From positions 17,231,264 to 17,295,263 of the forward strand of contig JAGGNK010000002.1 of assembly GCA_017590115.1 (NCBI GenBank): a stretch of 64,000 nt of DNA, read 5' to 3'. This stretch comes from Montifringilla adamsi (lineage: Eukaryota > Chordata > Aves > Passeriformes > Passeridae). The first letter of the stretch is position 1; every line of letters starts with the position of its first letter. Below the pieces are notes generated by a model. The model saw only the letters and a program-made list of their open reading frames with translations. It was not told the DNA's origin and searched no databases. Shown in pieces: positions 1-12,455 of this stretch. Made by a program: the position numbers and the translations under genes.

Positions 1-1229
1 AGAAGGTGATAATTGCTTGCTGCCAAAACAAAAAGAATGGCAAATAATTATTATTTTCATGATAGTGAGAAGGTTGATTTTTTTTATTTATTTTTTTCTT
101 GCAATGAGGGAGCATGTGAACTCCATTTATTTGACTCCCTGTCAGAAAATTAGCTGTTACTCTGTTTTTTTCCTGCCTCCCAGTCACTGCATTTTCCAAT
201 CCTCCTGGTGCAGGGGCTGCCACTGGGTTCCTGTTACCTTCTGTCACATCTGCTCAGACCCAAAGGGACATGTATGTGCTGAGACACGACCTGGTGAAAC
301 TCAACACATCCCTAGCACAAAGCCCTGCTCTTTCCTCATCCTGGGGACAAGGGTGGGAACTGAAATTCTGATGCAAAAGACACCTCGGGCAATTGTGTGT
401 TTATTTACTGGACTCATTGGTTGAATAAGCATATTCCATTTCAACAGGGAATGTAGTCAGTAATATTTAATGAAAACATTCGCTGAACTGTGTGATTTTA
501 ACATGTTTTTTTCTCACTGCCTGTTTTGCAAATGTTAATGTGAAAGTCATAAATGAACAGAGGGCCAATCTAAGTCATTGCTACTGCTTGTTAGAAACCA
601 ATTGAATATGTGATTAAACAATGCACAAGCCTTGTTCTAATCCTATTCATGCAAGGAATTTTATTCTGTAGAAATAATTTTTTTATAGGAAGATCATATA
701 TAGAAAGCATGTCATGAGAGATTTATCAACAAACTCAATTAAACTAAAAGCTAGAATGCCTGGACTAGCAAAATTGTACAAGAGAAATTGCTTCATGAAG
801 TTAATGGTAATGCATTATATCCAGTGATGATCCAGCCTTCCTTCTGATTCAGGCTAAGATTTAAAAGGGGAAAAAAAAAAAACCCAAAACAAAATCAGAA
901 TCCTTTTTTCTGTACAAACACAAAAGAATATGACCCTTTTAATCTTAACATGAACTGCAGGCTCATAAAACTCTTTCAAAAAGCAAATCCCAGGTGTTTA
1001 TTGCTGGTAGGGGACGATGGATGGGCATGGTCAGGAGACGAAGTTCCCCCAGTGAGAGGGGGATTTTCTGCAGCCACGATAGCTGAAGCCATTGAGGGGT
1101 TCATCCTTCATCCTTTCCAAGTAGAAAAACCTGCTGAAGTGCTGTAAATAGCCTTTTCCCTGGTAGAGGATAAAGGTGGGGGAAACACAGATCACAACTA
1201 ACATTTATGAGATATGATTATTTATTGCT
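1..1229. other. No gene or repeat recognised
   Basis: AT-rich non-coding DNA. An A12 run lies near 871-882 beside a short C/A-rich patch, and T-rich runs lie near 78-100. Open frames of up to 135 codons are present, but they have no recognisable domain or compositional support. I see no exon, RNA gene or transposon here. Confidence 0.5.
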
Positions 1230-1299
1230 AATAAATAATATTGTTAACAGAATACAATCTTTCTAATAAATGGTATTGCTAATAGAATACAGTCTTTCT
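1230..1299. repeat. Two-copy 35-bp imperfect tandem repeat
   Basis: AATAAATAATATTG... at 1230 recurs as AATAAATGGTATTG... at 1265. Both copies continue through an AGAATACA(A/G)TCTTTCT block, with a handful of substitutions between them. This is a simple local duplication in AT-rich DNA. No function can be inferred. Confidence 0.7.
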
Positions 1300-1581
1300 T
1301 ATTAATTACAGATAACTACACATCCATGCACTCCCCCAAAAACCTCACTCCAGCCACGTGGAGAGCCACAGTGACAGCAGCAGTGTGGCAGAGGCTCAGG
1401 GGTGTGGGGGTACTGGTCTCTGTGTTTGAGTAAAGCAGCCACCACCTCCTTGCCTGTGCTCCATTCTTAATGCTGCTGAGCACTGCTGCCTTTGGACAAT
1501 TTCAGCAGATGTGGTGCTTTACCCATTTTTGCAGGTTCAGCCAGGCAGTCCCCAGAGCTCATCAGACCTTGGAAGGCTTTG

Positions 1582-1940
1582 ACAGAATCAATTAGGTTGG
1601 AAAAGACCTCTGAGGTCACCAGGCCCAACCTTTGACCCAACACCACGTTGTCACCCAGACCTTGGCACTAAATGCCACGTCCAGGCTTTCCCCAAACACC
1701 TCCAGGGGTGATGACTTTACCAGCTGCCCAGGCAGCTTTTCCCAGTGTTTGACAGCCCTTTCTGTGAAGAAATTCCCTGAATGCCCAGGCTGAACCTCCC
1801 CTGGCTCAGACTGAGGCCATGTCCTCTCCTCCTGTCACTTGTTGCTTGGAATCAGAGCCTGTCCCCTCCTCTCAGGGAGCAGTGGAGAGTGATGAGCTCA
1901 GCCCTGAGCCTCCTCCTCTCCAGGCTAAAAAACTTTCTTT
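1582..1940 (-). mobile_element. CR1 LINE fragment, 3' end
   Basis: Read on the minus strand this is a 5'-truncated CR1 non-LTR retrotransposon. Its 3' terminus lies at the left, where CAGAATCAATTAGGTTGG leads into GAAAAGACCTCTGAGGTCACC, the usual avian CR1 terminal block. Further right come the familiar pieces of the CR1 3' region: a CCAGGCCCAACC segment, GTGACAACGTGG-type sequence, a failed-suture block (GAAGAAATTCCCTGA) and CCTCCTCTCCAGGCT near 1909. Weaker similarity may reach about 2040. The coding part is too decayed to read. Overlapping open frames of 115 and 78 codons on the plus strand are antisense shadows of it. Confidence 0.9.
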
Positions 1941-2056
1941 TCACATCTCCCCACCCTCTCTTCGGCACCTTCCTGTCCATCCCCACACATCAGCAGCTCT
2001 GGACTCAGCCCACAGGACTTTGCACAGAGGGTCTGACACCCCCTGGACTCCCTGAG

Positions 2057-2315
2057 GGCACACACAAAACCCTGTGTGATGGGGAAATGTCACCTGTACC
2101 CCTGGGGATCACACAAAACTCTGTGTGATGGGGGAAATGCCACCTGTACCCCTGGGGGGCACACACACAACTCTGTGTGATGGGGGAAATGCCACTTGTA
2201 CTCCTGGGGATCACACAAAACTCTGTGTGATGGGGGAAATGTGAAATGCCACCTGTGCCCCGGGGGGCACACACACAGCTGTGTGTGATGGCTAAAATGC
2301 CACCTGTGCCCCTGC
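2057..2315. repeat. Minisatellite, about 50-bp unit, five copies
   Basis: CTGTGTGATGG recurs at about 2072, 2121, 2173, 2223 and 2279, giving spacings of 49, 52, 50 and 56 bp. Each unit contains a CACACAAAACTCTGTG part, a GGGGGAAATGCCACCTGT part and a CCCCTGGGG part. One unit carries a small internal duplication (AAATGTGAAATGCC). The array begins just beyond the 5'-truncated end of the CR1 copy. Minus-strand frames of 123 and 97 codons are repeat artefacts. Confidence 0.9.
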
Positions 2316-2320
2316 CAGGG

Positions 2321-5310
2321 CACCCACCCAGCCTGGGGTGCACACTCACAGCTCCAGCTCTGCACTGAAGGGACAATGGTCATTTAGAGTCAAGATTCAT
2401 TTCCCACACCCTGCTGGATTAACATATCCACAGCCAATTTTGGGACAGGTACCTGAACTCAAGTAATTCATGCCTGCTGAAAATCCTAAAGAGCTTCCAT
2501 TTGAATTTATTTTTTATTTTTTAAGAACCCTTTCCCCCCACCTACTGATGATATCATTGCTACTTGAGAAATAAAGGCCTCTGCTTTTCTCTTGGGGTAC
2601 AGCTGGGTCTTGGCTTGCTCACACTATTCATTACAAGACGAATAAAAATGTTGATTTTGCTATTTGAGCACTGCCTGCTTGTTATTTTTTCCATGTTAAG
2701 TACTGATTGCTGCCTGTTTGTTGAAAGACAAAAGAAAATCAATACAAGTGTTGAAAAGGAACCTCGAGTATTCAACTTTGCAAACAAAGTTCTTAAATAA
2801 GCACCAAGAAAAGTGGTAATAGAAAAAATATGAATGCCTGACTTAATTAGCAGTGTTCACATGAGGAATATTGCTTTTTCAAGTATAAAGGACCAAGTGG
2901 AAAAAGAAAAAAAAGTATTTCCAAGGAAACTAAAAATGGAATGATCCCATACATTTGCATTTCAGGTATGGTTATATTCAACACTGATATAAATTATTTT
3001 TTGTACAGAGGAAAATTAAGAGAAAAAATTAATCTCTCATACTTAAAATATAAAAAATAAAGCATGATTTTTATTTTAGTTGTTGCCAAAATTTATTGAA
3101 TCACCTGTATAATCTTTCAGCTTCTAGGCTTTGAATATCTCAGAGCATTCATCTGGGCATTCTGAAGATGAAGAAACTTTAAATAATTTATGATCCTCTC
3201 GGGGATAAAAAAAAAAAGGTAAGTCTGCAATCCTATGTTTTGGTGGTTTTCTTCTTTTCCTTTAAGCTAATTTTACAAAAGAACCAAAACGTATGGATAT
3301 ATTCCCTGCCTGCTCCTGAATTAAGTCACAGATATAAAAATAAATAGAGGAAAAAAGTTGGATACTGACTCATGGAATTGAACATAAATTAATTGTTTGG
3401 TTCTTCTGTATTAATGCCTATAAATTTTGCATGGATTTTCTCACTGATTTCTAATTATTTGTAAGAATATATTTTATATACCTGAATTAATATCACAGTA
3501 TATTAAAAAAAAATACAGAGTCTTTTTAGATAAGGAGCAAAACACATCATTCACTTGAGAAAAACTTACCTAAAAGGTAGAATTAATGATGTCTAGTTCC
3601 ATTTCACATAAAATTTCAAAGTTGCTTGCCAGGACAGAGCTGCCCAGCACAATTAGACTTTCATGTACTAACGAGAGCAGGAAGAGCTGCCAGCCAAAAA
3701 AAAGATAAGCCAATCAATCCTGAAACACAAAAGAGTTTTCTGTGAGGATGAGAAAGGTACATCCAAGGAGGAGCTGGGGAAATAAGAAGCCACTGATGGG
3801 GGTTTGTTCATTGGCAGCATTTCCTAGGAAACAGGGGAGAACAGGGAGAAGGACACCAGCTATTAGATATGGATATTTACCACTTCTCTGGCTTTCAATT
3901 ACAGCCTTGTAAATATTTGGATTCTTAAGAGAAGCAAGAGTGTAAATAAAGAGTCAGAAAAGCTCCAGTGATGTCCTACAAGAAGCTTTAAGCTTCAGCT
4001 CTCTTTCCCATTCCTTTGTCAATTTTTCATCCTCCTCCCACTTCTCCAACCTACTTTCTTATAGTATTAAGTCATTTAACTGCTGCTATTAAATTCTCAG
4101 ATGAGAAATGGGTAGGAGAGAAGCCTGCTTGTACTTCCTATGGATATTTAAATAGGGAGCACCAGAATTTAGAAACCAGCCAGAGAATTGTCCTCTGGAG
4201 ACTGGTGTGGAATCATGTAGAGAAGAGTGTTTGGTGTGTTAGGAGAGTTTTGTTAACACCTGTCTTTATAAAGCTGACACAAAAGAGCCACACTCTGGGT
4301 TAGAGTCAGTTCACCTTTTGGTGCAAATCAACAAAATTTGTCTATTAGAGTCACTGGACACAAAATGGCATCTCAAGACACAGTTATTCCTTTACTGCAC
4401 TGTAAGAAGATATTTATCTAGAGCTGATCTTGCACAGAATAGCCATTGCTCTGGTACTGTAAAACAGTGGATTTGAACACTCTTTACAGAGCACACCAAA
4501 ATAATTTTTCTACATCACTTTCAGCCCCAGCCAGATTTAGCAGTTTCAGAGGTACCTTGGTAACGTGCCACCAATATGTACCAAAAATGAGAGAAACTGC
4601 TGATCCAGAAAGCCTTTTAATTCAGGCAATTAAAGAGGTACAGTTCTGAGCAGAGCAGTTTGTGTTTATACTCTACATGTTATGCAATTAAAAAAAATAA
4701 ATCAAAAGCTCTTGGGGACTGTGCTTATTTTTTAATGAAATCAATGTCAGCATCTAGTTACTAATAAGAAACTCTCAATAACAGATCCTTGCAAGAAAGA
4801 AAGTTGTTTCAGCTTCAGGTTGATAAAAGGATTATTAGAAAACAGCTCTCTGTGTGAGTGTGCATGGCTGAATGTTTAAACAATCTTGAAAAATATTACT
4901 TTGAAGCCATTCACCTCAGGCTCATATAAAGACAGTCTGGTCCCACTAAAAGCCAGTGGGGATCTGGATCTGAATGTGATAGATTCAGGAGAAAATCTGG
5001 AACTGATGAAAATGGCTGTAAAAAGGCCACTCACCCACACAAATCATCCATTTGCACCTCTGGTCATGCTAAGGTTTTGGGAGAAAGTTTCCACAGTGTT
5101 TTTTTTTAACACTTACCCACTGTCAGCTTTCTGGGATTTTCTGCAGTAGGACCCTGCACCCTGTGCACACTTACTGTGTAAAATAACAGCAGAAAAAAAG
5201 GGTTGACATAATGAGTCATTACAATTTAAATCTTATTACACAAAGCTTCATTTGAGTCAATATGCACAGTGCAGAACTGCAGGGGTGCCTTTCAGCCTGG
5301 GGAGAGAGGA
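2321..5310. other. No gene or repeat recognised
   Basis: AT-rich DNA with short A/T runs, for example A10 near 3207-3216. Open frames of 78 and 75 codons overlap on opposite strands near 2560-2800, and frames of up to 95 codons occur at 4016-5149. None has a recognisable family. I see no RNA gene or mobile element. Confidence 0.45.
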
Positions 5311-5990
5311 ATGAGGCACAAATTCTCATTATGGGCAAGGGAAGGGACACACCATTCTCATTGTGGGGAAGGGAGGGGACACAAAATTCTCGTTAGGGAT
5401 AAAGGAAGGGACATCCAATACTCGTTGTGGGGAAGGGAGGGGACACCCAATTCTCCTTCAGGATAAATTAAGGGACACCCAATTCTCATTGTGGGGAAAG
5501 GACACAAAATTCTCATTAGGGATAAAGGAAGGGACACCCAATTCTCATTGTGGGGAAGGGACACAAAATTCTCACTAGGGATAAAGGAAGGGACACCCAA
5601 TTCTCATTGTAAGTAAGAGAAGGGACACCCAATTCTCATTGTGGGTAAGGGACACAAAACTATCATTATGGATAAAGGAAGGGACACCCTATTCTCATTA
5701 TGGGTAAGGGACATTCAGTTCTCATTATGGGAAAGGAAAGGGACACCCAATCCTCATTGTGGGTAAGGGAGGGGGCACCCTATTTTCATTGTGGGTAAGG
5801 GAGGGGACACTTAATTTTCATTGTGGGGAAGGGATAAAAAAATTCTCATTATGGGTAAAGAAAGGGACACCCAATTCTCATTATGAGTAAGGGACACCCA
5901 ATTGTTATTGTGGGAAAGGGAGGGGACACCCAATTCTCATTTTGGGTAAGGGACACCCAATTGTTATTGTGGGCAGGGGAAGGGACACAG
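5311..5990. repeat. Minisatellite, units of 27 and 32 bp, about 22 copies
   Basis: The units follow the pattern GGGACACCCAATTCTCATT then GTGGGGAA or AGGGATAAAGGAA. Most are either 27 bp or 32 bp. The 5-bp difference is an extra purine block (GGGAG or GGAAG) at the unit end. Long and short units often alternate, suggesting a higher-order unit of about 59 bp that has partly decayed. Two sequence subtypes are visible, GGGACACCC and GGGACACAAA. The open frames of 65-80 codons here, on both strands, come from the repeat. Confidence 0.95.
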
Positions 5991-7863
5991 CCCCACCTTC
6001 TGACATCCCCTCGTGGCCCCCAACCCACACCAGGCTGCGGCTGCTCCAGAGAACGCTCACAGCAAATTCACTGCGTTCCAAACTTTGGGTTTATCTGATT
6101 CAGAACTTTTTGGAAATGACCTTGCATTCACTCAGTGCAAAAATATAATTGACAGTGATGATGAGTCCTAATTGCCAGAGGAATAAATGGAGGCTTTCAG
6201 AAACTGGGAAGGGGAGGGACATAAACCACATTAGCATGGATCATGTATTTCCTCTCCTCTCATTATCTTTCCAGGCAGACTGCTAAATTTTCTCTTCCTA
6301 CCCTCTCATTGTTGTCCACAGAAAGAGCTGTTACTGAACCTGGTCACACCTTTCTTGAATTTTAGGATATATTTTTAATTATTGCTTTTTAATAAACCAT
6401 GCTAGCTTATATGCTTATGGTTTTAGTTGCTTGCTTTACTAATGACTTGTTCCAGCTAATTAAAGGAAATCTCCAGGAAATCTCTTTTTTTCTGATAAGT
6501 AGGTTGCACAAACATCTTCAAGGAGAATGCATCCTTCCAGACATAAATCTGCACTTAGAACTGCCAAGTCTGTTTGCATAGGCTGGAGTGCTGTGCTTGT
6601 AATTTCAGTTTGATTTCATTATTGTAGACTCATGTGTGGTTGAAAAGAGATATTTATTATTAATTACTGGGGATTTTTGAACGAGCATCTTGTAAAATAT
6701 TTTTAATTATGGGCAATGCTACTGTAGATTAGAATTAGGCATAGATTTATTGGGAATATGCACATTGAAAAGTGTTGAATTCCCAAAAAAGTGCATCCTA
6801 ACTTTCAAGTTAACAAAAGTGTTTCTTCTTTTAGTACTTCAGTGCAATTAAGGGATTTGATTTATGAATGTGCAACATCTGATCTTTCCCACTTTTAAAT
6901 TTTCCTAGTTTTTGCAGAAAACCTCAGTTTAATTCAGATAGCATGCACTGCTTACAGAACTTTACACTTGGAGAAAATATCCAATTATCAGAGCATTATT
7001 TTGAAAACAACTCTGCAGCTGTTGTGAAAGCAAAGTCTAAATAAAATTTTAAAAACCCAGACTTTATTAAAGATGAGAGCTACGCAAATCGTGTGTTTGA
7101 ATTCATCCTCAAGTGAAGTAGGAAAGTCCTCAGCAACCCCTGCACGGGCAGAAGGGTGCAGGAAAGCAGTGCAATGCTGCCTCAGGATTGCCAGCATCCC
7201 CAGGAATTCAGCTTCACCGCTGAGACTCAGCAGAGCAGCTCCCCTTGTCCAAGGGGCTTGCAAAGGCACTTTGGCAAAGAGCAGGATTTCCATTGTGGTT
7301 GTGCTGGGGGCCTGACAGAGTATTCATCAGCCTTTATTGATTTGGAGGGAGGCATGGCTGGAGTGAGGAGGATTGATCTGAAATCTCCCTTGAAGGAGTT
7401 AACTATTGAGGGATCTCTTCATAGCAGGATAGAGCACTGAGGAGTGACCTGCAAGGATGGGGAATGTGCGTCTCTGTCCCTTTGCTTTGCAGTGTGAAAA
7501 GCTCTTGGGATTGGTTTTTGGGTTTTTTTTCCTCCCTCCATTAGCTTTCAGAAACATTATCTTTGCTAAGTTTAGCATTCCTTGATTTTCCTGGGCAATT
7601 TTTCAGGGAATTACAGAGCAGCACTTTGCTCTGAGATGATCTGGTAAAGGGATAAGGGACAAAGAGTTATTGACTTTCTATTCAAGCTGCAGGCTTGTGA
7701 GAAGCTGAAGGGGGCAAAAGCTATCCACCAGCAGCCTGGCTTAGCTGGGAGTCCTCAGCCAGCCCTCCTGTCCCCAGATGTCCCAGCATCTCCCCAAGGC
7801 ATTTCTGTGGTCACTTTTGCCACCCCTTCCCTCCCTGTGTGCTCACTGAAGAGCTGGGCACGG
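5991..7863. other. No gene or repeat recognised
   Basis: The first part (6000-7000) is AT-rich. From about 7090 to 7480 and 7690 to 7860 the DNA is more GC-rich and gives open frames of 60-101 codons on both strands. I recognise no protein family, RNA or transposon in it. Confidence 0.45.
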
Positions 7864-7910
7864 CGACCCTTGCAGGTCCCTTCCAAATCAGGATATTCTG
7901 TCTCTGGGAT
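7864..7910 (+). mobile_element. CR1 LINE 3' tail, short fragment
   Basis: CGACCCTTGCAGGTCCCTTC, then CAAATCAGGATATTCTGTCTCTGGGA, matches the terminal block of avian CR1 in forward orientation, ending in degenerate ATTCTGTG-like octamers. Only about 45 bp is convincing. The rest of the element is missing or too diverged. It resembles the tail at 20215, so the two may belong to the same subfamily. Confidence 0.75.
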
Positions 7911-9777
7911 CCTGCTTCTCTCCCAGAGGAATCTGCAGCTTGCTCTTCTCCAAGACAGGACCATGAGCTAGGTGGCTCCAGGAGGATTGTCCTTGCTGAG
8001 GTCTCCCCCCTGGAAAGCTGGGACCCCCCAGCTCTGTGTTCACCCACCCAGCTTTGCCCTTCATCTCACAACTGCAGCACCTTCCTGCAGATCCCACAAG
8101 CCCAGGCTTGGTTCAGTGGCAGCCATCTGAAACATTCCTGCGAGGAGCATTTCTCTATTCCTCTCTTTGTACCTTTCCCTTTTTTTTTTTTTTCTCCTCA
8201 TTTTTATTTTTTCCCCCATTTCTTTCACTTCCCAGGTGACCTCTCACGTGTCTTCGTGGCCTTTCCTCCAACTCATCATTTCACATGAGCTACTGATACA
8301 TCAAGTGCCACCATGGCTTAGCTTCTGCTCTCAGCTTTTCACAGCACTTAGGGACAAACAGGTTCATTCTTTGTCCTGTGCTGCTCTTCACACTCTGAAG
8401 GTCCTTTCTACACACAAGGCCATTTCAGGGTTTTCCATGCAGTCTTCTTCAGGGAGGAATAAACACATTTTTCTTACCTGCTTCTCACTCCCTCTGTGGC
8501 ACAGAAATGAAAGGCATTCAAAGGCAAGACCAAGGTACAGTTTTGTAAGTATGTTTTGAAATAGTTTAAAATTAATATAAATATGATATTATAATTTAGA
8601 ATGTTACCTTTAAATGCAGATTATTCAGACCTGTCAGCTTCACAAAGGAATAAACAACAGATAACCTGAAATAAAGAATAAGCATGAAATTCAATGAGTC
8701 TGAGTAGCTTAAGATCTCAAGATCTTTATTTCAATACTTGGATTACCTTGTCTCAAGATCTTTATTATTTTAAGTACTTCAGTCTTAAGAAACCTACATA
8801 TAGGAACTTATTTTCCCCACTTATTGTGCTTTACTTCACATGATGGACCACCAGCTGTAAATGGGAATTTAGTGCCAGGGAACCAGACTGAAGTAAATCT
8901 GAAGTAAAAGTTCCTCAATGTGCATAATGTTGTTGTTGAATTTGCATTTCAGGGTAAAAAAAAATTAAATAATCAGAGAGACCATGCCTCTGAAATTGTT
9001 AATCATGAGAGAGATGGTGCAAACCTGCATTTGTATGGATTCCTGTGAAGGGAACAAAAGAAATCAGAGCCATTATTTTAAGGATTAATCAAATGAAGAA
9101 GGCTCTGTTAATATTCTGGTTCTCCCTGAAAGACACAAAGGAAGAGAAATCCAGAGCAGTGAAGGATCTGATAACACAGCTGACAGTGTCTCTTTCCAAA
9201 AAAAAAAATTTGTGATATGACCCAAGAAAAAGCTCTGACTTCTGAGACTTTTATTACATTTTATAAACTTCTCATCTTTGCTACTGAAACCACTAGACTA
9301 CTTACTGTGTTAAAAATAAAGTGATCATTGCAGTGAGTTCACCTTCAAATCATCTCATATTTCTTCTATAGTGCCTTTACATTTATGAGTTACAGCATAT
9401 TGATTTCACCCTTCCCTTGCACTGAGTTTGACTCTCCCTTAATAGACAAAATGACTATTTGCTTTCTATAAATCCTACTATTTGTATTTCTTTTCTTCTC
9501 TGAGCTGTAATCTGTGACTTACAATAGGCCACTGCTCAGTGAAATGATGAGGTGCTAGCTCAGCCTTAATATTGCTCAGACAACAAAAAAAGCCCAAGTG
9601 CCAGCCTCTCGTTACCAGAGATTTTCTCACTGGTGTCCTTTAAATTATCTGACTTCCCAAGCAGCAGAACAGAGCTTTGTTTTCACCTGAGAGCTGCTCA
9701 GGTAATTATCTCGTGGCACATTTGATCCCCTCACAAAGCTCAGCATTGGCTCCTGCTCCTTGCTCCATCCTCTGCAG
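7911..9777. other. No gene recognised; pyrimidine tract
   Basis: A strongly pyrimidine-rich tract spans about 8150-8235, with a T15 run near 8181-8195. The rest is ordinary AT-rich DNA. A 149-codon open frame at 7839-8288 is biased by the pyrimidine tract and the CR1 tail and shows no domain. It is not treated as a gene. Confidence 0.45.
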
Positions 9778-10534
9778 CTCCAATTCCTCACTCCAATTCC
9801 ACATTCCAGTTCCTCATTCCAATTCCTCACTCCAGTTCCTCACTCCAATCCCTCACTTAAGTTCCTCACTCCCGTTCCTCACTCCAGTTCCTCACTCCAA
9901 TCCCTCACTCCAGTTCCTCACACCCATTCCTCACTCCCGTTCCTCACTCCCGTTCCTCACTCCAGTTCCTCACTCCAGTTCCTCACTCCCGTTCCTCACT
10001 CCCGTTCCTCACTCCAGTTCCTCACTCCAATCCCTCACTCCCATTCCTCACTCCAGTTCCTCACTCCAGTTCCTCACTCCAATTCCTCACTCCAATCCCT
10101 CACTCCCATTCCTCACTCCAGCATTTCCTCACTCCATTTCCTCACTCCATTTCCTCACTCCCGTTCCTTACTCCCGTTCCTCACTCCAGTTCCTCACTCC
10201 CGTTCCTCACTCCAATCCCTCACACCCATTCCTCACTCCCGTTCCTCACTCCCGTTCCTCACTCCATTTCCTCACTCCATTTCCTCACTCCATTTCCTCA
10301 CTCCCGTTCCTTACTCCAATTCCTCACTCCAGTTCCTCACTCCAGTTCCTCACTCCCGTTCCTCACTCCCGTTCCTCACTCCATTTCCTCACTCCATTTC
10401 CTCACTCCCGTTCTTTACTCCAATTCCTCACTCCAATCCCTCACTCCAGTCCCTCACTCCAGTTCCTCACTCCAGTTCCTCACTCCCGTTCCTCACTCCC
10501 GTTCCTCACTCCAGTTCCTCACTCCAATCCCTCA
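9778..10534. repeat. 13-bp minisatellite, about 58 copies
   Basis: The unit is TTCCTCACTCC followed by AG, CG, AA or AT. It runs almost without interruption for about 757 bp, and a few units vary, with TTCCT replaced by CCCT or TTTCCT. The strand is almost pure pyrimidine apart from the A in CAC and the variable position. Because 13 is not a multiple of 3 and no phase gives a stop on the plus strand, different frames read the same 13-residue cycle. This explains the 342- and 268-codon overlapping frames (S/P/L/F/H-rich) that cover the array. These are not genes. Confidence 0.97.
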
Positions 10535-12455
10535 AGAAACTGCTGCAGTGCTGTGACTCTCCCTGAATTCCCCAGGGCTCTGCATTCCCTCCCTCCCTGC
10601 CAGGACAGACCCCACAGCGCTGGGCTGCCTTTGCGACCCCCTCCAGCAATCCCTTTTCTCCCCCCAGGCTCTCCCTGGCTCTCTGAGGCGCCTGCAGCTC
10701 TCTGAGCTGTGACCCGAGGGTTCAGTGCCAGCTCCATTTCCTGCAGGTGACAAGGGGACGTGGTCCCTACATTTCCTACAAGTGTCACCAGCTCATCTGT
10801 CCCCTGGGCCTGGCTGCTCCCTGCCTTCCTGTTCCCTGCCAAAAGCTTTTGTCACATTTCTAGCAGCAGGGTGGAACTTTGACCATATCCATTTTTCATT
10901 AAGGGATCAGGTGACCTCAGTCACTTTTCTTTTTCTACTCTTGTGCAGAAAGAAAAAAAAAAAGAATTTCAGGCAGGATAGAAAGTACTGCGCACCATTG
11001 AGAGATATGGGTTGAAAGCAATAATTTGAGACAGAACTGGATGTAATTAGCTCATTATTCTTTAAAACTGGGCTCTCTCCATGCTCACCTTAATGTTTAG
11101 CCCACTGGGAAGTGAACCAGAGTTAGGGCTTTTTTAAACTAACATGAAGTACATAAAGGTCAGTCCAAATTGAATTGTGAGGATTTGGCTCCTTTAGTAA
11201 GCTTGAAAAGAGGAAGGAAAAGCCTGTTGATAGAACATATTTTTGTTTGCTTCCTTCTAAGCGTGCCATCCCTAAAGAGTGACATTCAGAAAAAAAGAAA
11301 AACAAAACCTAATTAATGCAATTAATGCTTGTTATTCAATACCAAACTGTCCTGAGCAGGTCCAGCATCTTGTTTTGCCCAGGTTTCTCTTTTCTTCTGC
11401 AGAAATCTCATTTTTCTCCACTTATTGTCTTCTACCTTTGGTCAGCTTTGCTCTCCTTACAACTTTTACAGGCTTTTTTCAGAGATATTTCTTCACCAAG
11501 AGTGAAAACAAAATCAGCATCTGCTTTGGAGAAAAGCTTTTTTAACCCACTGAATAATGAACACAAAGGGAAAGAGTGCTGAACTTCTGAAAAACATGTG
11601 GATCTCATAGGTTTTAATATTTTTTTTTTCTCATGCTATACAGAATTAGTATATATGACATTCCTTGTCTTGTTTTCAAAAACAAATGTTTGGATGAAAT
11701 GATAAATGCATCTGGAATCTGCATAAATATAATAATGAAAAGATGATTATCAGCTCTCACATCACTAAGATCTATTGGCACTTTTACTAAAGTGGAAAGA
11801 CTTAACCTAACTCATCAATAATTACTAATATTTCTGTAAGTTAGTAAAAATTGCACTTAACAATAGTAAAATTTTCATTTCAGTGGATTAAAATAGATTT
11901 TTTGAAATACAGCATTGTGCTTCATGCATCAAACTCCAGAGGAGCACTCATCACAATGGCTGGTGGTGAAAAAAGTTGGTTTATAACAGACAATTTATTA
12001 TACAAAACAGTACTGGGAAATCATGCTCTAGCAACTTTAATCAGGGGCTAGCAAGCCAAGAAGGCAGTAAATTAACCAAAGAACAGAGGAACTGAATGGA
12101 AAGTGCAGTTCCTGCATGTTCCAGGTGCTCAGCTACCTCATTCTTAAACAATTTAAAGTTATGGCTGCTGTGGACCCCCCCAGTAAAGATTATTCCTTCT
12201 GATGCAGATTCCAAGGGATTTTCCAGATGCTCTCCGAACAGGAAAATGCTCTTTGCTGCAAGATGCAGCTGTTTGCTGCAGGAAAACTGTGCTGCAGAAT
12301 TGCTTCTGGTTTTGCTGCCCTGAGAATTCCTTGGGCTCCTTCCTTCCCTGGGAGTGGCTGTGGGGCAGGAAAGCAGCCCTGGCATGTGATGGAAATTCTG
12401 CACTTATTCCATTTAACCCTCAGCCTAAACCCACTTGCTACCAGGCAAATTCCAT
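10535..12455. other. No gene or repeat recognised
   Basis: GC-richer DNA (10540-10850) follows the minisatellite and then gives way to AT-rich sequence with short A/T runs near 10947-10962 and 11619-11630. From about 12050 to 12450, several 75-125 codon frames overlap on both strands with no recognisable family. Confidence 0.45.

Noticed and set aside
2564..2800. Opposed 78- and 75-codon frames as a conserved exon
   Set aside because: Neither strand gives a recognisable protein. AT-rich stop-poor stretches of this length are expected in 64 kb.
9677..10705. 342-codon plus-strand open frame, the longest in the window, as a protein gene
   Set aside because: Nearly all of it is the 13-bp minisatellite. 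A second frame of 268 codons over the same DNA encodes the same 13-residue cycle, as expected from a stop-free repeat whose length is not divisible by three.
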